Assembly (NCBI RefSeq): GCF_009183655.1
Contig: NZ_WEIO01000011.1
Location: forward strand, 62,001-126,000
Length of the DNA stretch: 64,000 nt
Source of the DNA: Bacillus aerolatus
Lineage (GTDB): Bacteria > Bacillota > Bacilli > Bacillales > Domibacillaceae
Reading direction: 5' to 3'
Part shown: positions 17,190 to 24,917 of the stretch, one piece after another
Numbering within the stretch: the first letter of the stretch is position 1
Layout of the letters: every line of letters begins with the position of its first letter
Translations under genes and position numbers: made by a program
The notes under the pieces: model-generated
What the model was told of the DNA's origin: nothing
The model's input: the letters and a program-made list of their open reading frames with translations, nothing else
Databases searched by the model: none

Positions 17190-18683
17190 TTGGACAGTAA
17201 CTATAAGAAGAAAATTGTCCAAAGTGTTCCGCAAACTGGTTTTTTTGGGCACCCTAAAGGATTATTCACGCTGTTTTTCACAGAGTTTTGGGAGCGTTTT
17301 TCATATTATGGAATGAGAGCGATCCTGCTCTTTTATATGTATTATGAAGTGTCTAAAGGCGGTTTGGGGCTGGATCAGGGAACGGCCGCTTCCATTATGG
17401 CCATTTACGGTTCGCTCGTTTACATGTCAGGGATTATCGGAGGCTGGCTTGCTGACCGCCTGCTCGGTACATCAAGAACTGTGTTTTACGGCGGCGTGCT
17501 CATTATGCTCGGTCATATTATTCTCGCTTTGCCCGCGGGTGTGACGGCTTTATTTGTTTCTATGGGGTTCATCGTCATCGGTACCGGCCTGTTAAAGCCG
17601 AATGTATCGAGTGTTGTTGGTGATATGTATTCCGATGAGGATCCGCGCCGCGATTCAGGTTTTAGTATTTTTTATATGGGAATCAACGCAGGAGGGTTGC
17701 TTGCTCCTCTAATTATCGGGACGATTGGCCAGCAGTACAACTTCCATCTCGGCTTCAGCCTGGCAGCTATTGGAATGTTTCTCGGTCTTGTTGTATTTGT
17801 TGTTACGAAAAAGAAAAATCTTGGTTTAGCTGGGACTTATGTTCCTAACCCGCTGACTGGAGAAGAAAAGAAAAAAGTATTCAGCCGCCTTGGTATTGGG
17901 GCTGTAGTGATTGTTATTTTGGGAGCTGTCGGAATTACGACTGGACTGCTCACAATCGAACGGTTTATTTTCATGGTCAGTATTTTTGGAATTATTATTC
18001 CGGCTGTTTATTTCTTCGTCATGTACCGCAGTCCAAAAACATCAGAAGTGGAACAGTCCCGGTTACTTGCCTATATCCCGCTGTTTATTGCGGCGATGAT
18101 GTTTTGGGCGATTCAAGAACAAGGTTCCATCATTTTAGCAAGATATGCCGATGAGCGTACACAATTGAGCTTTGCGGGAATAGAACTGCAATCTTCGTGG
18201 TTCCAGTCGTTGAACCCGTTGTTTATTGTTATGCTTGCACCTGTGTTTGCCTGGCTGTGGGTGAAACTTGGCAACCGCCAGCCATCCACACCGAAGAAAT
18301 TTTCACTTGGGCTGCTGTTTGCCGGATTGTCATTCATTGTAATGATCGTGCCTGCTTACGTGAATGGTACAGAATCACTCGTTAATCCGATGTGGCTTGT
18401 GCTCAGCTTCTTCCTTGTTGTGTTAGGCGAACTATGCCTATCTCCTGTTGGTTTGTCAGCGACAACGAAATTGGCACCATCGGCCTTCTCAGCGCAAACG
18501 ATGAGCTTGTGGTTCCTATCGAATGCATCCGCACAGGCGATCAACGCTCAAATCGTCCGCTTCTATAAACCGGAAACAGAAATTATTTACTTCGGTGTCA
18601 TCGGTGGTATTTCCATTATTCTCGGCCTAATTCTTTACCTCGTATCAACAAGAATTCACGGAATGATGAAAGGCGTTAACTAA
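17190..18683 (+). CDS. dtpT: POT/PTR-family proton-dependent di-/tripeptide transporter
   Basis: A 497-aa polytopic membrane protein. Signatures are GHPKGLFTLFFTEFWERFSYYGMRAIL (PTR2 signature region with the E-x-x-E-R proton/peptide motif), the GGWLADRLLGTSRT loop and GINAGGLLAPLIIGTIG. It imports small peptides with protons. The start is taken as TTG 17190, 6 bases after AAGGAGAG; upstream codons of the same frame overlap the promoter. It is monocistronic with a ~90-nt leader. A G/C-rich palindrome, also found in the next gene, follows. Confidence 0.93.
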   Translation: MDSNYKKKIVQSVPQTGFFGHPKGLFTLFFTEFWERFSYYGMRAILLFYMYYEVSKGGLGLDQGTAASIMAIYGSLVYMSGIIGGWLADRLLGTSRTVFYGGVLIMLGHIILALPAGVTALFVSMGFIVIGTGLLKPNVSSVVGDMYSDEDPRRDSGFSIFYMGINAGGLLAPLIIGTIGQQYNFHLGFSLAAIGMFLGLVVFVVTKKKNLGLAGTYVPNPLTGEEKKKVFSRLGIGAVVIVILGAVGITTGLLTIERFIFMVSIFGIIIPAVYFFVMYRSPKTSEVEQSRLLAYIPLFIAAMMFWAIQEQGSIILARYADERTQLSFAGIELQSSWFQSLNPLFIVMLAPVFAWLWVKLGNRQPSTPKKFSLGLLFAGLSFIVMIVPAYVNGTESLVNPMWLVLSFFLVVLGELCLSPVGLSATTKLAPSAFSAQTMSLWFLSNASAQAINAQIVRFYKPETEIIYFGVIGGISIILGLILYLVSTRIHGMMKGVN

Positions 18684-18697
18684 CTTTAACATGAGAC

Positions 18698-18750
18698 GGG
18701 GGTCAGCCCTTTGCCGCTTTAAAGCGGCGGGGGACTGACCCCCATTTCTT
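18698..18750. repeat. REP-like palindrome, likely terminator of the peptide transporter
   Basis: GGGGGTCAG (18698-18706) pairs with CTGACCCCC (18735-18743). The inner part, CCGCTTTAAAGCGG, is itself a perfect palindrome. ATTTCTTT follows. The GGGGGTC/GACCCCC and TGCTTTAAAG elements recur inside the 3' end of the next gene, so this is a mobile-type repeat that also serves as a terminator. Confidence 0.75.
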
Positions 18751-18876
18751 TAAAGCACTAAAGTAAGCTATTTGTCAGGTTTGGGTGACAAATGGCTTTT
18801 TTTGTGCGGATTTTGTTATATTAAACATAACGAAACAAGCTGAATGAAAGAATGTCTTTAGGCAAAAGGAGTGGTG

Positions 18877-20094
18877 ATGGTGACGGAGAAATTATTTTAT
18901 GAGGATGCTTATACAAAGTCATTTACGGCAAATATTGTGAAGCAAGGGGTAGATGAGGAGAGTCGAATATTCGCTGTGCTGAGCGGAACCGCGTTTTATC
19001 CGGAAGGGGGCGGTCAGCCGTCTGATACAGGAACATTAAACGGAGTGCGTGTCATGGATGTGCAAACTGTGGATGGTGAAATTCGGCATTACCTTGAAAG
19101 AGGGCTTGAGACGACGGATGGCGAAGTAAGCGGGGAGATCAATTGGCCGCGCCGTTACGACTATATGCAGCAGCACGCAGGCCAGCATATTTTATCCGCC
19201 GCATTTGAAGAATTATTCGACATTCAAACAACGAGCTTTCATTTAGGTGAAGAAACAGTGACCATTGATTTGGCTGCGGAAACTTTAACGGAAGAGATCC
19301 TCAAACAAGCTGAGGAAAAAGCCAATCAAATCATATTGGAAAATCGTCCAATTGAAGTGAAGTGGGTTACTTTAGAAGAAGCTTCCCGTTATCCGCTGAG
19401 AAAACAGCTGGCTGTGACAGGCAACGTCCGACTCGTCATTATTCCTGAGTTTGACTACAATGGCTGCGGAGGAACTCATCCGCGCGTTACAGGTGAAGTG
19501 ATGGCAGTGAAACTGTTGAATTGGGAGCGTCAGCGCAAACAAGTCCGGCTGGAATTTGTATGCGGCAGCCGGGTATTAAAGCAGCTAGGTGAAAAGCAGA
19601 CGGTGATCAAGGAACTTTCCCGTCTATTGAATAGCCCGCAGGGAAAAATAGCGGAAGCTGCGAGACAGTTGCTGGAAGAAAAAAAAGCGCTGCAATCGGC
19701 GCTGGATGAAGCGCAAGGGCAATTGCTGGAATGCGAAGCTGCGGCACTTCTGCGAGAATCTGAAAATAAAGAAGGGCAGAAGCTTCTCGTGCAAGTGTTT
19801 AAAGACCGCCCGATACAAGCCCTGCAAAAACTGGCCAGGATTACTGTGGAGAAAGAACGCAACGCTATTGTGATCTTCGTATCAGAAAGCGAAAACAAAC
19901 TTCAAATCACAGCCGCTGGCGGAAACGACACGAATGTTGATTTGAAAAAAACGGCCGCAGCTACCTTTCCGCTCATCGAAGGAAAAGGCGGCGGCAATCC
20001 CCGCTTCATACAAGGCGGCGGCCGGCGCACCATGTCCGGCGCAGAATTGGCTAGGTCTTTTGCAGGGGGTCTGACCCCCGGTGCTTTAAAGTGA
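18877..20094 (+). CDS. alaX: Alanyl-tRNA editing protein AlaX (long form, DHHA1 domain)
   Basis: About 405 aa. It is a stand-alone trans-editing protein that hydrolyses mischarged Ser- or Gly-tRNA(Ala). The N-terminal part resembles the AlaRS second additional domain (GTAFYPEGGGQPSDTG), the zinc-binding editing core has QQHAGQHILSA and CGGTH, and the C-terminal DHHA1 domain has GKGGGNPRFIQGGG. Start ATG 18877 is best spaced from AAAAGGAG; GTG codons just before it are possible. The last nine residues (GGLTPGALK) are encoded by a REP-like repeat, so the native C-terminus has been replaced or extended. Confidence 0.92.
   Translation: MVTEKLFYEDAYTKSFTANIVKQGVDEESRIFAVLSGTAFYPEGGGQPSDTGTLNGVRVMDVQTVDGEIRHYLERGLETTDGEVSGEINWPRRYDYMQQHAGQHILSAAFEELFDIQTTSFHLGEETVTIDLAAETLTEEILKQAEEKANQIILENRPIEVKWVTLEEASRYPLRKQLAVTGNVRLVIIPEFDYNGCGGTHPRVTGEVMAVKLLNWERQRKQVRLEFVCGSRVLKQLGEKQTVIKELSRLLNSPQGKIAEAARQLLEEKKALQSALDEAQGQLLECEAAALLRESENKEGQKLLVQVFKDRPIQALQKLARITVEKERNAIVIFVSESENKLQITAAGGNDTNVDLKKTAAATFPLIEGKGGGNPRFIQGGGRRTMSGAELARSFAGGLTPGALK
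20065..20090. repeat. REP-like palindrome inside the 3' end of alaX
   Basis: GGGGGTCTGACCCCC (20065-20079) followed by GGTGCTTTAAAG matches elements of the palindrome at 18698-18743 and its flank. It is translated in frame with alaX. Confidence 0.7.
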
Positions 20095-20149
20095 TAAAGA
20101 AAGGGTGTTTGTGTAACGGAGTCTTTTATCTAAAACGCTAGCTGTTCTC

Positions 20150-20424
20150 CTAGCTCAGCGGGATGTGGATCAAGAAGGGGAAATGGAGGACGTCCTTTTA
20201 TTAACAGAAGCATTCAATCAGGAAAAAATATTTAAATGATGTAAAGATATGGAGCTGTTAATCGCGGGCCAAATGATTGTACGGGAAAAAACAGCCAACA
20301 GTGAAGTTGTATCCGCAAGTCTTGCTGTTTCAATCGAAGCGATTATGTAAGCCAAGCACAGCAAACAGCGATGATAGCGGCTGTTTCTGTGAGTACGGCT
20401 GCAGCTGTCTCGTCCAATTCATAA
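20150..20424 (+). pseudogene. Decayed ORF remnant
   Basis: One frame reads LAQRDVDQEGEMEDVLLLTEAF..., crosses a TGA, and goes on as CKDMELLIAGQMIVREKTANSEVV...SIEAIM, then stops. A +1 shift continues as SQAQQTAMIAAVSVSTAAAV and ends. Two lesions in otherwise protein-like sequence point to a dead small gene. No upstream start or ribosome-binding site was found and the family is not recognised. Confidence 0.4.
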
Positions 20425-20431
20425 AAAACAA

Positions 20432-20460
20432 TTGACAGAATAGTTAATAATCCGTAAGAT
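20432..20460 (+). promoter_or_regulatory. Sigma-A promoter of the 20.47-kb leader RNA
   Basis: Perfect TTGACA (20432-20437), 17-bp spacer, then TAAGAT (20455-20460). There is no ORF with a ribosome-binding site in the following 190 bp. Confidence 0.75.
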
Positions 20461-20466
20461 AGTAGT

Positions 20467-20656
20467 ATTAACTAGTAAGCGGGCATGGAAAGTCACTTCC
20501 TTAAAGACTTCCTCTTTATGATCAAGTGAAATGGCCATTCTGCTGTGACATATGTAGAAACTGTCAAATCTGCTTTAGTCTCAAGAAAAGGAGACAGGCG
20601 CGCAGGTTAAGCCAGTAGTATCTTTCCCTATGGATAGATATTGCTGGCTTTTTTTC
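20467..20656 (+). ncRNA. Putative structured leader RNA/attenuator or small RNA ending in a terminator
   Basis: From the expected start near 20467 to the T-run at 20649-20655 there is a ~190-nt non-coding transcript. It ends in a strong terminator: 14-bp stem AGCCAGTAGTATCT (20610-20623) / AGATATTGCTGGCT (20636-20649). A small hairpin with GGAA/TTCC arms lies near its 5' end. Forty-four bases after the terminator a ribosome-binding site and a 37-codon ORF follow with no promoter of their own, so the layout is that of transcription attenuation. I could not match it to T-box, SAM, lysine, c-di-AMP or 6S consensus features that I know. A free-standing sRNA is the alternative. Confidence 0.5.
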
Positions 20657-20699
20657 GTTTCACTTTCCAATCATAAAAAAATAGAGGAGGAAAAAAACG

Positions 20700-20813
20700 A
20701 TGTGCAAAAAAACATCCAGCTGCGGAAAATGTAAAAAATATCCAATGGCGTTTGCTATTCAAGAAAGAAAAATAGAGCAAAAAGTAGCCAGCCTGTTAGA
20801 AAAGAAAAAATAA
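20700..20813 (+). CDS. 37-aa Cys-rich basic mini-protein
   Basis: ATG 20700 follows GAGGAGG at 8 bases, a very strong ribosome-binding site. The peptide is MCKKTSSCGKCKKYPMAF followed by a lysine/glutamate-rich helix ending LLEKKK. Cysteines at positions 2, 8 and 11 (C-x5-C-x2-C) could bind a metal or act in redox; the protein is strongly basic. No family recognised. It sits behind the putative attenuator and ahead of the glutarate regulator gene. Confidence 0.6.
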   Translation: MCKKTSSCGKCKKYPMAFAIQERKIEQKVASLLEKKK

Positions 20814-20820
20814 AATTGTA

Positions 20821-20941
20821 TCCAATGTATTGGAGATTGCGATAATGAAATCATGGTTAAACACCTTGATTGAAAGGATTTTAAAAATATTCTTGCAATT
20901 CAGCGTTTTGTGTGATAGATTTTTTGTATCCAATATCCAAT
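20821..20941. promoter_or_regulatory. Promoter and candidate GntR operators of the csiR-lhgO operon
   Basis: A palindrome TCCAATGTATTGGA lies at 20821-20834. Near the expected start site, TCCAATATCCAATA (20929-20942) repeats the TCCAAT half-site, and both are preceded by TTGTA. A plausible promoter is TTGCAA (20893-20898), 17 bp, TAGATT (20916-20921), which would place the second site at +1. This fits autorepression by the GntR protein. Confidence 0.5.
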
Positions 20942-20977
20942 AAATATTGAAATCATTTTTTACCGGAGTGTTCGTCA

Positions 20978-21652
20978 ATGAATTTTCAGCCTTCGAAAGA
21001 TAAAACAACTGTCGTCAGTTATGTTACGAAAAATTTGCGGCAGGCCATTTTAAACGGCACCTTTAAAAAAGGAGAAAGACTGATCCAGGAAGACTGGGCG
21101 AATATGCTGAATGTAAGCCGGATGCCGATTAGAGAAGCGCTGGCTCAGCTGCAGTCGGAAGGATTAGTGAAAATTGTTCCTCATAAAGGAGCAATCGTCA
21201 CTCCTATAACGAAAGAAGATATTGAAGAAATTTATCACTTAAGGTCTTATTTGGAAGGTCTTGCTGTAGAAAAGTCTCTCCCGTTTTTAACAGAAGAAGA
21301 TAAGCGAGAATTGAAAGAAACGGTAGAAAAGATGGAATCACTACAGCTGACAGATGAAACAAATGATTATTACATTGCTTTAAATGAAAACTTTCATAAG
21401 CTGCTGCGAAAAGGCTGCCCCTGGACAAGAGTGACAAAGGCGGTCGAAAACCTCGGGATATCACCGATTGCTCCAAGTTTACTCGCTGACTATTACTCAG
21501 AGACACAGCGGGAGCATCGGTTTATTTATGAAGCAGCTACCAGGAACGATCCTGCTGAATTAAGAGCAGCTGTTGAGTACCACATTTTGCGAACGAAAAA
21601 CAATTTAATTTCTTATATGGCTGAGCTGGAAAAACAAAGTTATCAAGAATAG
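20978..21652 (+). CDS. GntR-family (FadR-type) regulator, CsiR-like
   Basis: A 224-aa protein. The winged HTH at the N-terminus contains KKGERLIQEDWANMLNVSRMPIREALAQLQSEGLV. An all-helical FCD ligand domain follows (IEEIYHLRSYLEGLAVEKS; metal-ligand-type LNENFHKLL). The gene heads an operon with lhgO and a DUF3870 gene and precedes csiD. In proteobacteria the csiD-lhgO-gab genes are repressed by the GntR protein CsiR/GlaR and induced by glutarate (established); the same role is inferred here. The ATG at 20978 has GGAG 9 bases upstream. Confidence 0.85.
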   Translation: MNFQPSKDKTTVVSYVTKNLRQAILNGTFKKGERLIQEDWANMLNVSRMPIREALAQLQSEGLVKIVPHKGAIVTPITKEDIEEIYHLRSYLEGLAVEKSLPFLTEEDKRELKETVEKMESLQLTDETNDYYIALNENFHKLLRKGCPWTRVTKAVENLGISPIAPSLLADYYSETQREHRFIYEAATRNDPAELRAAVEYHILRTKNNLISYMAELEKQSYQE

Positions 21653-21684
21653 AAAAAATGAAAAAGAATAGAGGGGGAAATACA

Positions 21685-22899
21685 ATGTATGATTTTAGTA
21701 TTGTCGGCGGGGGTATCGTCGGATTGTCTACCGCAAAAGCGCTATATGAACGCTATCCAAACGCAAAAGTTCTTTTGCTTGAAAAAGAAGATCAGCTGGC
21801 TGCCCATCAAACAGGACATAACAGTGGAGTCATCCATTCAGGGATTTACTATAAGCCGGGAAGCTACAAAGCCCGGTTCGCTCGCCAAGGCAGTAAATCG
21901 ATGACTGAGTTTTGCCAAAGATATGATATTGAGCATGACATTTGCGGGAAAGTTATTGTCGCAACAAAAGATGAGGAACTGCCGCTTTTAGATAATCTTT
22001 ACAAGCGCGGCCTTGAAAATGAGCTAGATGTGACAAAGATTGGCAAAGAAGAATTAAAGGAAATTGAACCGCACGTTAACGGAAAAGCAGCCGTTAAAGT
22101 AGCGGCAGCCGGCATCGTCAACTACAAGCAAGTGACGGAAAAGTTTGGGGAAATTGTCCGCGGTCAAGGCTGTGACATTCGTCTCGGCACAAAAGTGGAG
22201 AATATTTCAGAGCTAAATGATGAAATCACAATTGAAACAAACAAAGGCACCTTTAAAACAAGGTTTTTGATCAATTGTGCTGGACTTCACAGTGATCGGG
22301 TGACAAAGCTTGCGGGCTATAAAACAGACGTGAAAATTATTCCATTTCGCGGAGAGTATTATAAGTTGATACCTGAAAAAAGGCACTTAGTGAAAAACTT
22401 AATTTATCCCGTGCCAAACCCTAAATTTCCATTCCTTGGTGTTCATTTTACGCGGATGATCGGCGGCGAAGTGGATGCAGGGCCGAACGCAGTACTTAGT
22501 TTTAAGCGGGAAGGATACAAAATATCTGACTTTAATTTAAAAGATTTTGCGGAAGTAATGGGCTATCCAGGCTTTTGGAAGCTTGCAAGCAAATTCATGG
22601 GTGAAGGATTGGAAGAAATGGCCCGTTCGATAAGTAAGGCGAAATTTGTAGCGAGTCTTCAAGAATTAATTCCGGAAGTTCAGGCGGAAGATTTGGTTCC
22701 AGGCCCGGCAGGGGTGCGCGCTCAGGCGGTAAAAACGGACGGCGGCTTCGTTGATGACTTCCACATTATTTCCGGAGAAAACAGTATTCACGTTTGTAAC
22801 GCACCATCGCCAGCTGCTACAGCTTCTATTGAAATCGGCAAAGAAATAGTTAATCAAATTGCTGATCAACAGCATTTAATAAGTGCAGTCAGTTCATGA
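21685..22899 (+). CDS. lhgO: L-2-hydroxyglutarate oxidase/dehydrogenase
   Basis: A 404-aa FAD enzyme of the DAO superfamily. The dinucleotide-binding motif DFSIVGGGIVGLSTA is at residues 3-17. It has HQTGHNSGVIHSGIYYKPGS and CGKVIVA, which are characteristic of LhgO/L2HGDH, and ends with GPAGVRAQAV. It oxidises L-2-hydroxyglutarate to 2-oxoglutarate, passing electrons to the quinone pool or oxygen at the membrane (family knowledge). ATG 21685 (AGGGGG 6-8 bases upstream) is preferred to 21658. The regulator gene ends 32 bp upstream. The csiD gene, which makes its substrate, is 0.6 kb downstream. Confidence 0.93.
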   Translation: MYDFSIVGGGIVGLSTAKALYERYPNAKVLLLEKEDQLAAHQTGHNSGVIHSGIYYKPGSYKARFARQGSKSMTEFCQRYDIEHDICGKVIVATKDEELPLLDNLYKRGLENELDVTKIGKEELKEIEPHVNGKAAVKVAAAGIVNYKQVTEKFGEIVRGQGCDIRLGTKVENISELNDEITIETNKGTFKTRFLINCAGLHSDRVTKLAGYKTDVKIIPFRGEYYKLIPEKRHLVKNLIYPVPNPKFPFLGVHFTRMIGGEVDAGPNAVLSFKREGYKISDFNLKDFAEVMGYPGFWKLASKFMGEGLEEMARSISKAKFVASLQELIPEVQAEDLVPGPAGVRAQAVKTDGGFVDDFHIISGENSIHVCNAPSPAATASIEIGKEIVNQIADQQHLISAVSS

Positions 22900-22918
22900 G
22901 AGGAAAGGGGCAGTTTTT

Positions 22919-23245
22919 GTGGTTAACTCAAAAGTAATGTTTATCGCCGGACATGCGCGTCTGCCGCAGGGAATGGCAGCAAAAAGTGTATTTGATACAT
23001 TAACGATCACTGCAGAAGTGGATGTTAAATACGGTGTGATCATTGAAGCCTCCTGTACATTGGCGACCGAGCATGGAAGAAATTTCATCGGGCAGCTGTT
23101 AAAGGGAGTAAGCTTAAAAGACGGGATCGACGAACCGCTTAAGCAGCTTCAGCAATATTACAAAGGGAAAGCGGCCAATGCGCTGGCTGCAGCTTTGAAT
23201 GATTTGCACTTGCATTACCAGCAAGTATCAAAAATTACGAAATAA
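22919..23245 (+). CDS. DUF3870-like small protein linked to lhgO
   Basis: 108 aa from GTG 22919 (AAAGGGG 8 bases upstream). MFIAGHARLPQGMAAKSVFDTLTITAEVD, IIEASCTLATEHGRNFIGQLLKG and a helical tail with QQYYKGKAANALAAALNDL resemble DUF3870 proteins. No catalytic motif or membrane segment is evident apart from a conserved-looking Cys in EASCTLAT. It begins 19 bp after lhgO, so it is in the same operon. Given the company, a role in 2-hydroxyacid or glutarate metabolism or its sensing is likely, but this is inference. Confidence 0.7.
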   Translation: MVNSKVMFIAGHARLPQGMAAKSVFDTLTITAEVDVKYGVIIEASCTLATEHGRNFIGQLLKGVSLKDGIDEPLKQLQQYYKGKAANALAAALNDLHLHYQQVSKITK

Positions 23246-23258
23246 TAATCAAAATATA

Positions 23259-23287
23259 TTGACAATTTAAAAGCGGCATCGTATAAT
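23259..23287 (+). promoter_or_regulatory. Consensus sigma-A promoter upstream of csiD
   Basis: TTGACA (23259-23264), exactly 17 bp, TATAAT (23282-23287). Both hexamers are perfect, so the promoter should be strong unless transcription is stopped downstream, where a terminator lies before csiD. Confidence 0.92.
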
Positions 23288-23293
23288 GATATT

Positions 23294-23488
23294 AATTTAG
23301 AAATAGATACTCGCCTTTTGGAAACTGCCTTTTCAAAAACGCGGGTAATATCATAGAAAAGCTGTTTGAATTGAAAAATAAAATAATTAACTGAAATATT
23401 TACTGTGACTCCATTTCCATGGAGCAATGAAGTGAGTATTAGCCAGTTTACTTCCCTTGGACGAGAAGGGCGTAAACTGGCTTTTTTA
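23294..23488 (+). ncRNA. Putative riboswitch/attenuator leader of csiD
   Basis: The ~240-nt leader has a closing helix GATACTCGC (from 23306) with GTGAGTATT (23432-23440), 9 bp with two wobble pairs, enclosing ~120 nt. Inside is a hairpin ACTCCATTTCCATGGAG. Immediately after the closing helix comes a strong terminator, AGCCAGTTTAC (23441-23451) / GTAAACTGGCT (23472-23482), followed by TTTTTA. An internal GAAACTG could compete for the CAGTTT of the terminator. The csiD ribosome-binding site follows, so the terminator must be overridden for expression. No known riboswitch consensus was recognised, including the lysine L-box core. Confidence 0.6.
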
Positions 23489-23536
23489 TTTTTCTGGAAA
23501 GACAGCGCATTATGCAAATTATAGGAGGAATTATTC

Positions 23537-24478
23537 ATGAGTACTTTAGAAAAGCAAGGGAAAAAATTCGTTCAAAAAACAGCCGGCTACGAAGTAAAGC
23601 CACATCCACAAAGTGATCGTCTCTACCATATTGAAATCGACCGTCAAGTAATTAAAGACTTTTTAGCGAAAGTAAAAGAAGAAAATATTTCAGTTCAGCA
23701 CTTGGAGTACACTCCTTATGCAAGACGGATCGTTGCCGACTATTTGCTGCAGCTGACTGGAGAAGGATTCCAGGATGTATTGAGAGGCATTCTTCATGAC
23801 CGTGAAACAGGCGGCTATACGATCGGTCTTCAAGACGAAACAGTCGACACAGATGAATACGTTATTTTCTCCACGGCATTATCGCACCTTGCTGGAACGC
23901 CAAACTTTGACTCGATGACTGGAAAGTATTATGCGAGGTTTACAGTGGGCCATACAGATAATAGTGACTCCTATCTTCGCCAGGCATATCGTTTGTTCAC
24001 AATGCACACAGATGGAACATTCGTTGACGAGCCGACTGACTGGCTGTTAATGATGAAAATGAAAGAAGAAAACGCAGTAGGCGGCGAATCCCGTTTGCTT
24101 CACTTGGATGACTGGAAAGAGCTTGAAAAATTTTCGACTCATCCGCTCGCTACTCACAAATTTACGTACAAAGCGCCAAGCAGTAAAAATGTCGGCCAAG
24201 AAATTCAGCGCGCTACGTTCTTTAATGACAACAATAAACCTTGCATTTGCTTTATTGATCAATTCGCTTATCCAGATACAATTGATGAAGCGAAATATTT
24301 AAAAGAACTTTCTGATTCAATGGAAAGCGACGAAAGTGTAGTGGAATTAAAACTTCCAATCGGCGACCTCGTCATGCTGAACAACTTATTCTGGTTGCAC
24401 GGTCGTGCTGCTTTTGAAGTGAACCCTGAATTAAACCGTGAACTTCTGCGCCAACGTGGACGCTTTGCAGAAATTTAA
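23537..24478 (+). CDS. csiD: Glutarate 2-hydroxylase (Fe(II)/2-oxoglutarate dioxygenase)
   Basis: A 313-aa non-heme iron enzyme that converts glutarate, O2 and 2-oxoglutarate to L-2-hydroxyglutarate, succinate and CO2. The iron-binding H-x-D is H157-T-D159 in MHTDGTFVDE, with the distal His at about H288 in NLFWLHGRAAFE. The C-terminal arginines in LLRQRGRF would bind 2-oxoglutarate. The family signature LQDETVDTDEYVIFSTALSHLAGTPN-type region is clear and the length matches CsiD. ATG 23537 is 8 bases after AGGAGG. It is transcribed from its own sigma-A promoter through a structured leader. LhgO upstream consumes its product. Confidence 0.93.
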   Translation: MSTLEKQGKKFVQKTAGYEVKPHPQSDRLYHIEIDRQVIKDFLAKVKEENISVQHLEYTPYARRIVADYLLQLTGEGFQDVLRGILHDRETGGYTIGLQDETVDTDEYVIFSTALSHLAGTPNFDSMTGKYYARFTVGHTDNSDSYLRQAYRLFTMHTDGTFVDEPTDWLLMMKMKEENAVGGESRLLHLDDWKELEKFSTHPLATHKFTYKAPSSKNVGQEIQRATFFNDNNKPCICFIDQFAYPDTIDEAKYLKELSDSMESDESVVELKLPIGDLVMLNNLFWLHGRAAFEVNPELNRELLRQRGRFAEI

Positions 24479-24490
24479 TCTTACATTCTA

Positions 24491-24522
24491 AAAGAACGCA
24501 GACGCACTCTGCGTTCTTTTTT
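24491..24522 (+). terminator. Rho-independent terminator of csiD
   Basis: The stem AAAGAACGCAG / CTGCGTTCTTT with a 7-nt loop is followed by TTT. Confidence 0.92.
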
Positions 24523-24564
24523 ATCCAATTCTTTGATTGATTGGCTGAAGGGATGTCGGGGGGT

Positions 24565-24730
24565 GTGAACAAAATCAGTGATATGCTGAACAACTGCCGG
24601 GAATGCGTGAACGAAGTCTTCGAAATGGTAAACAACACGCAGCAGCCGTGAACAAAGTCTTCAAAACGCAGAACAACAGCCGTAAATTGTGAACAACCTT
24701 TTTAAAATGAAGAACAATATGCAACGAATC
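24565..24730. repeat. 41-bp tandem repeat array A (four copies)
   Basis: Units start with GTGAAC at 24565, 24607, 24648 and 24689 (spacing 42, 41, 41). Each contains a second core, (T/A)GAACAAC or AAACAAC, about 23 bp in. Related units occur at 32095-32220. The array lies just after the csiD terminator and is non-coding; 41 is not a multiple of three. Confidence 0.8.
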
Positions 24731-24744
24731 ATTCAAATATCCAG

Positions 24745-24776
24745 ATTATGCATTCTTGCGTAGCCTATGCATGAAA
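24745..24776. promoter_or_regulatory. Candidate upstream activating site of the gdh promoter
   Basis: TTATGCAT (24747-24754) and ATGCATGAA (24767-24775) form an inverted pair. Read on the minus strand it contains ATGCATAGG, four bases, GCA and GAATG, which matches the site upstream of the aldehyde dehydrogenase operon (28983-29004). It lies ~100 bp upstream of the sigma-54 promoter, a usual enhancer distance. Confidence 0.6.
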
Positions 24777-24865
24777 GAATAGGAAAAGTCTGAGATGGCA
24801 CACGCTCTTTTCAGTTACATAGTAAAAGCCCGATGATACCGGAGTTTTTACAGCTTTTTGGCAAG

Positions 24866-24882
24866 TTGGCATGAAAGTTGCT
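24866..24882 (+). promoter_or_regulatory. Sigma-54 promoter of the glutamate dehydrogenase gene
   Basis: TTGGCATGAAAGTTGCT has GG-N10-GC spacing and lies 36 bp before the ATG. SigL-dependent glutamate dehydrogenase is known for B. subtilis rocG. Confidence 0.88.
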
Positions 24883-24917
24883 TCTATATTTATAACAATA
24901 AAAAATGAGGTGTTATG

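Noticed and set aside
18698-18750. Simple terminator only
   Set aside because: It may terminate, but its arms recur at 20065, so it is listed as a repeat with terminator function.
20467-20656. T-box or 6S RNA
   Set aside because: No T-box AGGGTGG sequence and no resemblance to the Bacillus 6S sequence that I remember. Left as unclassified leader.
23294-23488. Lysine riboswitch (L-box) before csiD
   Set aside because: The conserved L-box core elements were not found and the enclosed region is shorter than a lysine aptamer. Only the closing helix looks superficially similar.
24565-24730. Possible CRISPR array
   Set aside because: Units are adjoining 41-bp imperfect repeats without unique spacers and no cas gene is near. 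They are better described as a tandem repeat.
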